A DNA stretch of 18,750 nt from Acidimicrobiales bacterium (lineage in GTDB: Bacteria; Actinomycetota; Acidimicrobiia; Acidimicrobiales; Palsa-688), in the NCBI GenBank assembly GCA_019241495.1, contig JAFAWZ010000056.1, forward strand, positions 1 to 18,750, given 5' to 3'. The position numbers and the translations under genes were made by a program. Position 1 is the stretch's first letter, and each line of letters begins with the position of its first letter. A model generated the notes under the pieces. It was not told the origin of the DNA and searched no databases. It saw only the letters and a program-made list of their open reading frames with translations. Positions 1 to 7,157 of the stretch are shown here, one piece after another.

Positions 1-113
1 CAGAGAGGTCGCTCCGGCGGGTCGCCCAGAACGTTGCCGGCGAGTGCCTCGGATCTGACGAGCAGATGGTCGAGCCGGCCGACCCAGTCCCGGCCCCACG
101 GCTGCCCGATCAA
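1..113 (-). CDS. Esterase-like alpha/beta hydrolase, N-terminal fragment (runs off the window)
   Basis: An open minus-strand frame starts at a TTG (113-111) that overlaps the TGA stop of the upstream S51 peptidase gene (112-110), and it stays open for 37 codons to the window edge. The visible residues end in NVLGDPPERPL. That resembles the N-terminus of actinobacterial enterochelin-esterase/S-formylglutathione-hydrolase-like proteins, where a GDP..RPL segment precedes the first strand of the hydrolase fold. The catalytic residues would lie outside the window, so the family call rests on this short motif only. The TTGA overlap suggests translational coupling with the S51 gene. The TTG start is inferred from that overlap; a start upstream inside the S51 gene cannot be excluded. 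Confidence 0.42.
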   Translation of the reverse strand, partial: MIGQPWGRDWVGRLDHLLVRSEALAGNVLGDPPERPL

Positions 114-790
114 CGCTTCGCCAGCGCGTCCAGGCCCGAGGCCTTCCCGTCCACGTACACCGTGACCTCGCCCGCCCCTTCGCTCCGCCACGTGCCGTCC
201 GGAGCCCGGATGGCGGCCGTCCGCTCATCGATGGCGACGATGCGCAGGTGCCCGGTCGCCAGCTGGACCGTCCGGTGGGCCTTCTCCTCCGACCAGGTGT
301 CGTAATGGGGAAGCACCGCCGTGTGGTCGATCAGTCCGAGCCCCAGCGTGAGAGCGCCTCCTCTCGGGTCCACCATCGAGTCGCCGAAGACCATCGCACC
401 CGCCGAGGACCCGGCGATGACCGCTCCCGCCCGCCAGGCGTCGACGAGCGCCGTCCAAGCGAGAGAGTCCTTCAACACAGACCGCAGGTGCATGGGAGAC
501 CCCCCGCTCAGATAGATGAACCGGGCCTGGCGGAGCGCGCCCGCCATCGACTCGTCCATCGCATCGCGGCGCGACATGATCATGAGCGGGGCCACGGTCG
601 CGCCGAAGCCGGCGAACCATTTGGCGGCCGTCTCCACCGCCCGCTGCGGATGCTCGTAGGCCGCCGCGGTGGGCAGGACCACCACGCCCGGCCGGCCCGA
701 CGCCTGCCACAGCGTCTCGTCGAAGGTGCAGCCCGGGGTCCATTCGGCCCCTCCGACCAGCGCAAGGGGGCCCGGCAGGTGCTCATCCAT
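110..790 (-). CDS. Peptidase S51 family / cyanophycinase-like type 1 glutamine-amidotransferase-fold protein
   Basis: This 226-aa cytoplasmic protein has the hallmarks of the S51 serine peptidase family (dipeptidase E, cyanophycinase). The glycine-rich strand-turn YLSGGSPMHL lies at about residues 93-102. The nucleophile elbow AGSSAGAM spans 126-133, with Ser129 as the predicted nucleophile, and a conserved PHYD with His162 follows. Known members cleave Asp-X dipeptides or beta-aspartyl links in cyanophycin; the substrate here cannot be told. No signal peptide or membrane segment is visible. The ATG at 790 gives a normal family length, but no clear Shine-Dalgarno sequence precedes it. Upstream lies a strong 12-bp hairpin (809-840) shared with the divergent mutase gene. 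Its stop overlaps the start of the next minus-strand gene, so the two probably share a transcript. Confidence 0.85.
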   Translation of the reverse strand: MDEHLPGPLALVGGAEWTPGCTFDETLWQASGRPGVVVLPTAAAYEHPQRAVETAAKWFAGFGATVAPLMIMSRRDAMDESMAGALRQARFIYLSGGSPMHLRSVLKDSLAWTALVDAWRAGAVIAGSSAGAMVFGDSMVDPRGGALTLGLGLIDHTAVLPHYDTWSEEKAHRTVQLATGHLRIVAIDERTAAIRAPDGTWRSEGAGEVTVYVDGKASGLDALAKR

Positions 791-808
791 CGCGGCAACC
801 GTACCGAA

Positions 809-840
809 CAGGCGGGCACCCCGGTTCAGGTGCCCGCCTG
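809..840. other. 12-bp perfect hairpin in a divergent promoter region
   Basis: Positions 809-820 (CAGGCGGGCACC) are perfectly complementary to 829-840, separated by an 8-nt loop. The structure is 18 bp upstream of the S51 peptidase ATG (minus) and about 88 bp upstream of the mutase start (plus). Neither side has a T-run, so a classical intrinsic terminator is not indicated. It could be an operator dyad, a 5'-leader hairpin of the peptidase mRNA, or a barrier between the two divergent units. Confidence 0.55.
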
Positions 841-927
841 GATCCGGCCTGGGCGTGTCCCCTACTCCGCGCTAGACCCGCCACTGTAGTTGGTCAGCGG
901 CATTTGCAAACAGGGAGAATGGTAGGA

Positions 928-2880
928 ATGGACCGCCCCTGGGTGATGCGAACCTACTCCGGCCACTCGACGGCCCGGGCCTCGAACGAGCTCTACCGGA
1001 CCAACCTCGAGAAAGGCCAGACCGGGCTGTCGATCGCCTTCGACCTGCCTACCCAGACGGGTTACGACCCCGACGCCCCGCTGGCCCGGGGGGAGGTGGG
1101 CAAGGTCGGCGTTCCCGTGGTGCACAAGGGTCACATGGCCGAGCTCATGGACGGGATCCCTCTCAGCGAGATGAACACGTCGATGACCATCAACGCCACC
1201 GCGGCGTGGCTTCTGGGCCTTTACGTGGGCCGGGCCGACGACACGGGCGTGGCGCGCCACCACCTGAGCGGCACGGTCCAGAACGACATCGTTAAGGAGT
1301 ATCTGTCGCGCGGCACCTACATCTTCCCCCCCGAGCCGAGCCGGCGGCTCACCGTCGACACGATCGCCTGGACGGTCCGCCACGCCCCCCGCTGGAACCC
1401 GATCAACGTCTGCAGCTACCACCTCCAAGAAGCCGGCGCCACCCCCGTCCAGGAGCTGGCCTACGCCCTGGCCACGGCCGTCGGCGTGGTCGACGCCGTG
1501 CGCCATTCGGGCCAGCTCGCCGAAAACGAGTTGCCCGACGTGGTGGGACGCATCTCGTTCTTCTGCAACGCCGGCATCCGTTTCGTCGAAGAGGCATGCA
1601 AGATGCGGGCCTTCACCGCCATGTGGGACCGCCTGGGCCGCGACCGGTGGGGCGTAGAGGACCCCAAGCTGCGCCGCTTCCGCTACGGGGTCCAGGTCAA
1701 CTCGCTGGGGCTCACCGAACAGCAGCCGGAGAACAACGTCCCCCGCATCGTGCTCGAATCCCTCGGCGTCCTGCTCTCACGCGGGGCGCGGGCCCGGGCT
1801 CTGCAGCTGCCCGCCTGGAACGAGGCCCTCGGGCTGCCCCACCCGTGGGACCAGCAGTGGTCGCTGCGCATCCAGCAGATCCTCGCCTACGAGACCGACC
1901 TGCTCGACCACGAGGACATCCTCGACGGCTCGCGGGTGGTCGAGAAGCGCACTACCGAGCTGATAGATGCGGCCGGGACCGAGCTAGAGGCCATCTTGGA
2001 GCGAGGCGGGGTGTTCCAGAGCGACGTCCTGGAGATGATGAAGGCCGGGCTGGTGGCCAGCCAGTCAGAGCGCACCCGCCGCATCGAGTCCGGTGACCTC
2101 CCGGTCGTCGGCGTCAACCGGTTCACCGGCACCGAGCCGTCCCCACTAGGTGGGGACGAGTCGATCCTGACCGTCGACCCCGCGGTCGAGACCCAACTGA
2201 TCGAAGACGTCCAGCGGTGGCGATCGGAACGCGACGGCCGGGCGGTCCACGCCGCCCTCGGTGAGCTGAAACGAGCCGCCGAGACCGGGGCCAACCTGAT
2301 GCCGCCCACCATCGCCTTGGCCCACGCCGGCGGGACGACCGGCGAGTGGGCCGACGGGCTGCGCCAGGTCTGGGGCGAGTTCCGCGCCCCGACCGGGGTA
2401 TCGAGAGCGGCCGGCCCGTCGCGCGATGAGCTGAGCGGAGTGCGCGAGCGGGTGCGCAGCATCGCCGCCGGGCGGGGCGGGGCCGCGCCCCGCCTGTTGG
2501 TGGCCAAGCCCGGTTTGGATGGGCACAGCAATGGCGCCGAGCAGATCGCGGTGGCCGCCCGCGACTCGGGCTTCGATGTGGTGTACCAGGGGATCCGCCA
2601 GACGCCTGAGCAGATTGCTGCGGCGGCGCGCGACGAGGACGTGGACGTGGTTGGGTTGTCGATCCTGTCGGGTAGCCACCTGGATCTGGTCGCAGGTGTG
2701 ATCCACTGCCTCCAGGCAGAGGGCATCGACACGGCTGTCGTGGTCGGAGGCATCATTCCCACCGAGGACGGGGTCAAACTGAAGGCGATGGGCGTAGCGG
2801 CGGTGTACACGCCGAAGGACTTCAGGTTGGGCCAGATCATGGACGACCTGGCCGCTCTGGCTGCCTCACGGGCCGTCTAG
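928..2880 (+). CDS. ecm: Ethylmalonyl-CoA mutase, adenosylcobalamin-dependent
   Basis: This enzyme interconverts (2R)-ethylmalonyl-CoA and (2S)-methylsuccinyl-CoA in the ethylmalonyl-CoA pathway of acetyl-CoA assimilation. The product is about 650 aa: an N-terminal TIM-barrel mutase domain fused to a C-terminal B12-binding domain. Motifs characteristic of Ecm/MeaA rather than classical methylmalonyl-CoA mutase include TYSGHSTARASN (9-20), AFDLPTQTGYD (37-47), EYLSRGTYIFPPEPS (124-138) and VGVNRF. The base-off cobalamin motif DGHSNG is at 531-536 (His533 is the lower ligand), followed by SILSGSH (578-584) and a VVGGIIP segment. In-frame TTG (904) and ATG (919) starts exist. ATG 928 is preferred because AGGGAGA at 912-918 sits 9 nt upstream and the protein then begins as in the family. 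No cobalamin riboswitch is visible in the short leader. The main alternative is a methylmalonyl- or isobutyryl-type mutase, which the motifs disfavour. Confidence 0.94.
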   Translation: MDRPWVMRTYSGHSTARASNELYRTNLEKGQTGLSIAFDLPTQTGYDPDAPLARGEVGKVGVPVVHKGHMAELMDGIPLSEMNTSMTINATAAWLLGLYVGRADDTGVARHHLSGTVQNDIVKEYLSRGTYIFPPEPSRRLTVDTIAWTVRHAPRWNPINVCSYHLQEAGATPVQELAYALATAVGVVDAVRHSGQLAENELPDVVGRISFFCNAGIRFVEEACKMRAFTAMWDRLGRDRWGVEDPKLRRFRYGVQVNSLGLTEQQPENNVPRIVLESLGVLLSRGARARALQLPAWNEALGLPHPWDQQWSLRIQQILAYETDLLDHEDILDGSRVVEKRTTELIDAAGTELEAILERGGVFQSDVLEMMKAGLVASQSERTRRIESGDLPVVGVNRFTGTEPSPLGGDESILTVDPAVETQLIEDVQRWRSERDGRAVHAALGELKRAAETGANLMPPTIALAHAGGTTGEWADGLRQVWGEFRAPTGVSRAAGPSRDELSGVRERVRSIAAGRGGAAPRLLVAKPGLDGHSNGAEQIAVAARDSGFDVVYQGIRQTPEQIAAAARDEDVDVVGLSILSGSHLDLVAGVIHCLQAEGIDTAVVVGGIIPTEDGVKLKAMGVAAVYTPKDFRLGQIMDDLAALAASRAV

Positions 2881-2887
2881 ACGGCCC
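2870..2887 (+). terminator. 18-bp perfect palindrome spanning the ecm stop codon
   Basis: GGGCCGTCTAGACGGCCC is an exact palindrome, and the TAG stop of ecm (2878-2880) lies at its centre. As RNA it can form a 7-bp GC-rich stem with a CUAG loop. No T-tract follows, as is common for GC-rich actinobacterial terminators. The next 125 bp up to the convergent sigma-factor gene hold only CCTCGG repeats (2894, 2903, 2919, 2927) and nothing else recognisable. Confidence 0.4.
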
Positions 2888-3015
2888 CCTCCGCCTCGGT
2901 CTCCTCGGCCTGGGTGCGCCTCGGTTCCTCGGTTCGCTCTGCGAAGTCCACGGCGGGTCCTCCTGTCGCGTCCCGAGCACCATACAACCGGGGATATTGC
3001 CTCTACGGGCAGAGT

Positions 3016-3546
3016 TCAAAACCCGATCGGCGCCAGGTCTTTGCGGGCTTCTTCGACGTGCTTGCGCACGGTGCCATCCGCGATGCCGAGCGCCTTACCC
3101 GCCTCCTTGGAGGTCAGCCCGGAAAGGAGGCACATTACGGCGCAGGCGCGCCGTTTGGGCGGCATGACGGCCAAAATCGCCTCGACCGCCAGGCGGGTGG
3201 CGGGCTCGGCGTCGGCCGGCACGGCGGGGGCGCGCTCGAGCTGGGCGGGCTCTTCGATATCCCATCGGGCGGCTCTTGCCAGGTGGCGTCGCAGAAGCCG
3301 GAAGCCCGTCGTGTACACATAGCCGGGTGGGTTGTCGCCCCGGCTGATACGCCCCCATTTGTTCAGCGCCCGGGCGAACGCCTCTTGGGCCAGTTCCTCG
3401 GCTGTTCCGGGATCCGCCCCGCTCAGCCGGAGGACCCGGACCAACCGACCGTAGTGGCGGGTGTAGCACTCCACGAAGTCCGTGGTAACTGGATCGCTCG
3501 TGGCCGGCCGAGCAGCTTCAGTAGGAGGTACCTCCACCGTCTCCAT
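3016..3546 (-). CDS. ECF-type RNA polymerase sigma-70 family factor
   Basis: This 176-aa sigma factor would direct RNA polymerase to a small regulon. Region 2 spans about residues 24-92 (DFVECYTRHYGRLVRVL, then AEELAQEAFARALNKW and YVYTTGFRLLRRHL). Region 4 spans about 119-170, with a helix-turn-helix at TSKEAGKALGIADGTVRKHV. Regions 1 and 3 are absent, as in ECF factors. The frame is open further upstream into the preceding gene, but that extension is Pro/Arg-rich and atypical, so the ATG at 3546 is chosen; it has no good Shine-Dalgarno sequence. The start lies 13 nt after the stop of the membrane-protein gene at 3560-4510, so the two are probably co-transcribed and functionally paired. The sigma factor is the distal gene, whereas in many ECF loci the sigma gene comes first. 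Confidence 0.85.
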   Translation of the reverse strand: METVEVPPTEAARPATSDPVTTDFVECYTRHYGRLVRVLRLSGADPGTAEELAQEAFARALNKWGRISRGDNPPGYVYTTGFRLLRRHLARAARWDIEEPAQLERAPAVPADAEPATRLAVEAILAVMPPKRRACAVMCLLSGLTSKEAGKALGIADGTVRKHVEEARKDLAPIGF

Positions 3547-3559
3547 GGTGGCAGGCGGT

Positions 3560-4510
3560 TCAGCCCGCTGAGCCGTTGGCCGTCGGCTCGGGCTGAGCCG
3601 GAAGGGAAGTGGCAGGGGTGGTGGTCTCGGGGGTCGCTGGCTGGGCGCAGATGATGGCCGGGGCGCCAGTGGCCGCACCCGCCGACGAAGACGAACCGGC
3701 GATGGGCGGGCAGAAGCAACCGGTGGCGGGCGGTATGGCAGCGTTCGACCCCGTGTTCACCGTGATGGTCTGCAGCACCTGGCCTCCTGCGCTCAGCGCC
3801 TGGAGCGTCCCGACGGACCCCCACTGAACCGGGTTCGCGGTGGCGCTGGCCGGAAGCTCCACCGCCAGGACCCCCCACCCCTGCACTGGAGCCATCTCGT
3901 CGCTGCCTCCCTGACTGAACGTCATCTTCAGGTCCTTGACCGCGGACGACGTGTCCACCACGACCACGTCGACCGGGTCGTGCTCGGCCACCCCGACGAC
4001 CTGGGCCTGGGCGCTACCGATGGGATCGGACGACGACTGATTGGTAAACCCGGAACTTACCTGGCCGACCGCGTTCTTGGTGGATACCTCGGCCTCGAAG
4101 CGAGGGAAGCCGAGGCATGATGACTCAGGGACGGCAGAAGGGAAGTTCGTCAGGTACCCCCGGATGCTGACCGTGCCCGCGTCGCGCACGAACAGCCGGG
4201 TCATCGTCGACGCGTAGGGTGCCGAGATCCCCCCGTTGCTGGTCCCGGCGCCGCCACCCGAGTTCCCGGATATCTGGGGAGCCAATGCCCCAGCTCGGGG
4301 AACGGTAGTGCCAGAGCTCGGGGATCCGGCCACCACGGTCTGGGCACCCCCGGAATGGTTGGAAACCGCGTAGCCGACGCCCCCGCCGACGGCCAGGGCG
4401 ACCGCGGCCGCCGCCCCGACGCTGCGCCACCGCCGGCGCGAGGCTCGCGACACTATGGCCCGCAGTTCGTCCGGGCCGGGCTCGGGACCGGAGAGAAGAT
4501 CTTCGCTCAT
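3560..4510 (-). CDS. Single-pass membrane protein paired with the ECF sigma factor; possible anti-sigma factor
   Basis: This 316-aa protein has a short N-terminal cytoplasmic segment (about 1-29, ending in basic RRRWR). One hydrophobic membrane helix follows (about 30-50, Ala/Val/Gly-rich), then a roughly 260-residue predicted extracytoplasmic region that starts and ends in Ser/Gly/Pro/Thr-rich low-complexity linkers. Four cysteines lie outside (132, 265, 267, 288), so disulfides are possible. The position and topology fit a membrane anti-sigma or sensor for the adjacent sigma factor. However, the N-terminal part is very short for a sigma-binding domain, and no HxxxCxxC zinc motif is present. 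I do not recognise the extracellular domain. ATG 4510 gives a natural N-terminus, but a good ribosome binding site is missing. Confidence 0.7.
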   Translation of the reverse strand: MSEDLLSGPEPGPDELRAIVSRASRRRWRSVGAAAAVALAVGGGVGYAVSNHSGGAQTVVAGSPSSGTTVPRAGALAPQISGNSGGGAGTSNGGISAPYASTMTRLFVRDAGTVSIRGYLTNFPSAVPESSCLGFPRFEAEVSTKNAVGQVSSGFTNQSSSDPIGSAQAQVVGVAEHDPVDVVVVDTSSAVKDLKMTFSQGGSDEMAPVQGWGVLAVELPASATANPVQWGSVGTLQALSAGGQVLQTITVNTGSNAAIPPATGCFCPPIAGSSSSAGAATGAPAIICAQPATPETTTPATSLPAQPEPTANGSAG

Positions 4511-4554
4511 ATGGGTTAAAACCCGTGGACCCGGGTTGTCGCGTAGTGGTTTCC
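4511..4554 (-). promoter_or_regulatory. Overlapping hairpins and possible ECF promoter before the membrane-protein gene
   Basis: Read on the minus strand, AACCCG / CGGGTT (loop GGTCCA) forms a 6-bp stem followed by TTTT, a short terminator-like hairpin downstream of the carboxylase epsilon gene. The same CGGGTT can instead pair within GGGTT-TT-AACCC directly before the ATG, so the two hairpins exclude each other. A GGAAAC hexamer (4554-4549) followed 17 nt later by GGTC resembles an ECF-type -35/-10 pair and could mean autoregulation by the downstream sigma factor. These are visual matches only. Confidence 0.3.
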
Positions 4555-4558
4555 GGTT

Positions 4559-4741
4559 CTACCGCAGCTCGACCCAGGGCCGCTCGCGCTGCACAGCGTG
4601 CGGTCGCGACCACCAGCGACCGGAGAAGCGCCACATGCTGGGCCGGGTGGGCTCGAGCTCGGCCGATACCGGGCGGGGCCAGACCAGCTCCACTGCGGCC
4701 ATGATGGCGGCCATCTCCTCGGCCGAAGGCGGATCGGTCAC
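4559..4741 (-). CDS. Acyl-CoA carboxylase epsilon subunit
   Basis: This 60-aa protein starts at GTG 4741, and GTG overlaps the TGA stop of the carboxyltransferase gene as GTGA. Its layout is that of actinobacterial AccE/PccE proteins: an N-terminal helix PSAEEMAAIMAAVELV (about 5-20), a Pro-rich linker, then a basic/aromatic tail containing W, RP and a final WVELR. Epsilon subunits bind the biotin-carboxylase/carboxyltransferase complex and stimulate it. They are poorly conserved, so the call depends on size, composition and position. The overlap predicts translation coupled to the beta subunit. The gene is followed by short hairpins before the membrane-protein gene. Confidence 0.75.
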   Translation of the reverse strand: MTDPPSAEEMAAIMAAVELVWPRPVSAELEPTRPSMWRFSGRWWSRPHAVQRERPWVELR

Positions 4742-6294
4742 AGCGGAACGTTCCCGTGCTTGCGCTTGGGGAGCTCCTCCCGCTTGGTGCGCAGCAGGTC
4801 CAGCGACCGCGACATTACCTTCCGGGTGTCCTCTGGGTCGATGACGTCGTCGACGTAGCCGCGTTCTGCCGCCAGGTAGGGGTTGGCGAAGGTCTCGGTG
4901 TACTCCTCGACCAGCTGGGCCCGTCGGGCGGCCGGATCGGGGGAGGTAGCCAGCTCACGCCGGTAGACGATGTCGACCGCCCCCTGCGGGCCCATCACGG
5001 CCAGCTCGGCCGACGGCCAGGCGAAGGCCAGGTCGGCGCCGATCGACTTGGAGTTCATGACCACGTAGGCGCCGCCATAGGCCTTGCGGGTGATGATCTG
5101 GATCCGCGGGACGGTCGCCTCGCAGTAGGCGTAGAGGAGCTTGGCCCCGTGGCGAATGATGCCCCCGTACTCCTGATCGGTCCCCGGCATGAAGCCCGGG
5201 ACGTCTACGAACGTGACGATGGGGATGTTGAACGAGTCGCAGGTCCGCACGAAGCGAGCCCCTTTTTCCGAGCTTTCGATGTCGAGCACCCCGGCCAGGT
5301 TCTGAGGCTGGTTGCCGACGATGCCGACCACATGCCCATCGATGCGGGCGAACCCGCACACCAAGTTCATGGCCCACAAGGCGTGGTACTCGATGAAGTC
5401 CCCGTCGTCGACGACGACGGCGATGACCTTCTTCATGTCGTAGGGCTGGTTGGGGCTGGCCGGGATGAGGTCGCGCAGCTCGGGGGTGGGCCGGTCCGGG
5501 TCATCGCCGGTGTCGAGGCGGGGGGGCTCCTCCATGTTGTTCGAAGGCAGGAAGGAGATCAGGTAGCGCACCTCGTCGAGACAGCTCTTCTCGTCGGCGG
5601 CCACGAACGCCGCCACACCCGACTTGGTGGCGTGGGTCAACGCCCCACCGAGCTGTTCGAGAGTCACCTCCTCGCCGGTGACGGTCTTGACCACATCCGG
5701 ACCGGTGATGAACATCTGCGAGCTGTCGCGCACCATGAAGATGAAATCGGTCATGGCCGGGCTGTACACCGCCCCCCCGGCGCAGGAGCCCATGATCACG
5801 CTGATCTGGGGGATCACACCCGACGAGTCCACGTTGCGCTTGAAGATGCCGCCGAAATAATGCAGGCCCACGACGCCCTCTTGGACGCGGGCGCCCCCGC
5901 CGTCGTTGATCCCGATCATGGGGACTCCCAAGGACGCGGCCAGGTCCATGATCTTGTGAACCTTCTCCCCGAAGACCTCGCCGAGGGAGCCGCCGTTCAC
6001 GGTGAAGTCCTGGGAGAATATGCACACCTTGCGGCCGTCGATGGTGCCGTAACCGGTGATCACCCCGTCGGTGTAGGGCCGCTTCTCGTCGGACAGGCCC
6101 GGCGCCCGGGTGCGGGCCAGCATGTCCAGCTCCTGGAAGGAGCCCTCGTCGAGGAGGTAGTCGATCCGCTCCCGGGCAGTCATCTTGCCCTTCGAGTGCT
6201 GGCGCTCGACCGCGTGGGGTGGCCCGGCGTGGAGGGCGGCCTCCCGGCGGCGGGCCAGCTCCTCCAGGCGTTCGGTCATCGAATGTTCAGCCAT
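4738..6294 (-). CDS. pccB: Acyl-CoA carboxylase carboxyltransferase (beta) subunit, propionyl-CoA carboxylase type
   Basis: This 518-aa subunit transfers a carboxyl group from carboxybiotin to an acyl-CoA; in this family propionyl-CoA gives methylmalonyl-CoA. It shows the family order: HSKGKMTARERIDYLLDEGSF near the N-terminus, GINDGGGARVQEGV, then the first oxyanion-hole segment GSCAGGAVYSPAM, and FVDVPGFMPGTDQE, then the second one (KAYGGAYVVMNSKSIGADLAFAWP). The C-terminal ERGYVDDVIDP and KRKHGNVPL are also typical. At the position equivalent to Asp422 of Streptomyces coelicolor PccB it has Val411 (codon 5064-5062), which may change acyl-chain preference. ATG 6294 is used; an in-frame TTG lies 9 nt upstream. 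Its partner epsilon subunit overlaps the stop. The biotin-carrying alpha subunit is not in the window. The gene diverges from the aat-like gene. Confidence 0.94.
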   Translation of the reverse strand: MAEHSMTERLEELARRREAALHAGPPHAVERQHSKGKMTARERIDYLLDEGSFQELDMLARTRAPGLSDEKRPYTDGVITGYGTIDGRKVCIFSQDFTVNGGSLGEVFGEKVHKIMDLAASLGVPMIGINDGGGARVQEGVVGLHYFGGIFKRNVDSSGVIPQISVIMGSCAGGAVYSPAMTDFIFMVRDSSQMFITGPDVVKTVTGEEVTLEQLGGALTHATKSGVAAFVAADEKSCLDEVRYLISFLPSNNMEEPPRLDTGDDPDRPTPELRDLIPASPNQPYDMKKVIAVVVDDGDFIEYHALWAMNLVCGFARIDGHVVGIVGNQPQNLAGVLDIESSEKGARFVRTCDSFNIPIVTFVDVPGFMPGTDQEYGGIIRHGAKLLYAYCEATVPRIQIITRKAYGGAYVVMNSKSIGADLAFAWPSAELAVMGPQGAVDIVYRRELATSPDPAARRAQLVEEYTETFANPYLAAERGYVDDVIDPEDTRKVMSRSLDLLRTKREELPKRKHGNVPL

Positions 6295-6363
6295 TGGGGA
6301 CAAGGGTACTTCGGGCGTGTGACGCGACAGAATCGAGGTGTGCGTCGGCCCGCCCGAGACGAT

Positions 6364-7065
6364 GTGCCGCCGGCTGGGCGCCGAGCGAGCCGAGCTGTCG
6401 AGCCGCCTCGGTCCCGGTGGGTCTTCCCGACCGAGCCCCCGCCCGGATCACCAGCGCCGAGCGACATCGTGGGGGTGGGGGCGGATCTGGAGCCGGGTAC
6501 GTTGTTGTCCGCCTACCGGACGGGGGTGTTCCCGATGCCCGCCCGGCGAGGCCTCATGGCGTGGTGGTGCCCCGACCCGAGAGGCATCCTCCCCCTCGAC
6601 GGCCTGCGGGTCTCCCGTTCGTTGCGCAAGTCGATGGCCCGCTTCGAGATCCGGGTGGACACCGCCTTCGCGGAAGTGATCACCGCCTGCGCCGACAAGG
6701 GCCGGCCCGGAGCGTGGATCGACCGGGACATCCGGTCGGCCTACATCAGTCTCCACGAATGGGGTTGGGCCCACAGCGTCGAGGCTTGGGACCTCGAAGG
6801 CCGGTTGGCTGGCGGCCTCTACGGGGTGTGCATCGGCGGGCTCTTCGCGGGTGAATCGATGTTCCATCGCCAAACCGACGCTTCGAAGGTGGTCCTCGTC
6901 GCGCTGGTCGCCATGCTGCAAGACGCCCGTTCCTCGCTGCTCGACGTGCAGTGGGCCACCCCTCATCTGAAGACGCTGGGCGCGGTCGAGATCAGCCGGG
7001 CGGACTACCTACAACTTCTGGCCGCCGCCGTGGCCCAGCCCCAACCTGACGGGTTCGGGGGTTAG
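6364..7065 (+). CDS. aat: Leucyl/phenylalanyl-tRNA--protein transferase
   Basis: This enzyme transfers Leu or Phe from tRNA to proteins with N-terminal Arg or Lys, marking them for the ClpS/ClpAP N-end-rule pathway. The conserved core is clear: RWVFP, VGVGADLEPGTLLSAYRTGVFPM, WWCPDPRGILPLDGLRVSRSLRKS, TWI-like GAWIDRDIRSAYISLHEWGWAHSVEAW, GGLYGVCIGGLFAGESMF and the tail LGAVEISRADYL. The frame is open far upstream because it is antisense to pccB. Candidate starts are GTG 6319, 6340 and 6364. The last is preferred, since codons before it have poor GC3 and it gives 233 aa, near the E. coli length of 234. The gene diverges from pccB and converges on the exonuclease gene. Confidence 0.92.
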   Translation: MPPAGRRASRAVEPPRSRWVFPTEPPPGSPAPSDIVGVGADLEPGTLLSAYRTGVFPMPARRGLMAWWCPDPRGILPLDGLRVSRSLRKSMARFEIRVDTAFAEVITACADKGRPGAWIDRDIRSAYISLHEWGWAHSVEAWDLEGRLAGGLYGVCIGGLFAGESMFHRQTDASKVVLVALVAMLQDARSSLLDVQWATPHLKTLGAVEISRADYLQLLAAAVAQPQPDGFGG

Positions 7066-7066
7066 C

Positions 7067-7128
7067 GCCCGCCGCAGGACTACTTGGACGAAGAGCAGGC
7101 TCTTTGTTTACTCAATCCTGCGGCGGGC
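7067..7128. terminator. Nested 62-nt inverted repeat between convergent genes; likely bidirectional terminator
   Basis: The outer arms 7067-7079 (GCCCGCCGCAGGA) and 7116-7128 are perfectly complementary over 13 bp. Inside lie a second hairpin, AAGAGC/GCTCTT at 7091-7104, and two flanks of exactly 11 nt on each side. It begins 2 nt after the aat stop and ends 29 nt before the stop of the convergent exonuclease gene, so it would serve both. There is no T-tract on either side. Confidence 0.55.
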
Positions 7129-7157
7129 ACTTAGGAGACGAAAGCTTCATCGGGCGG

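Noticed and set aside
793..927. Cobalamin riboswitch before the B12-dependent mutase
   Set aside because: The leader is short and has no B12-box-like conserved segment; only the simple 12-bp hairpin is present.
4756..6318. Long plus-strand open frame upstream of the aat-like gene
   Set aside because: It is exactly antisense to pccB, whose protein motifs are unmistakable. The plus-strand translation has no family resemblance and is a GC-rich shadow.
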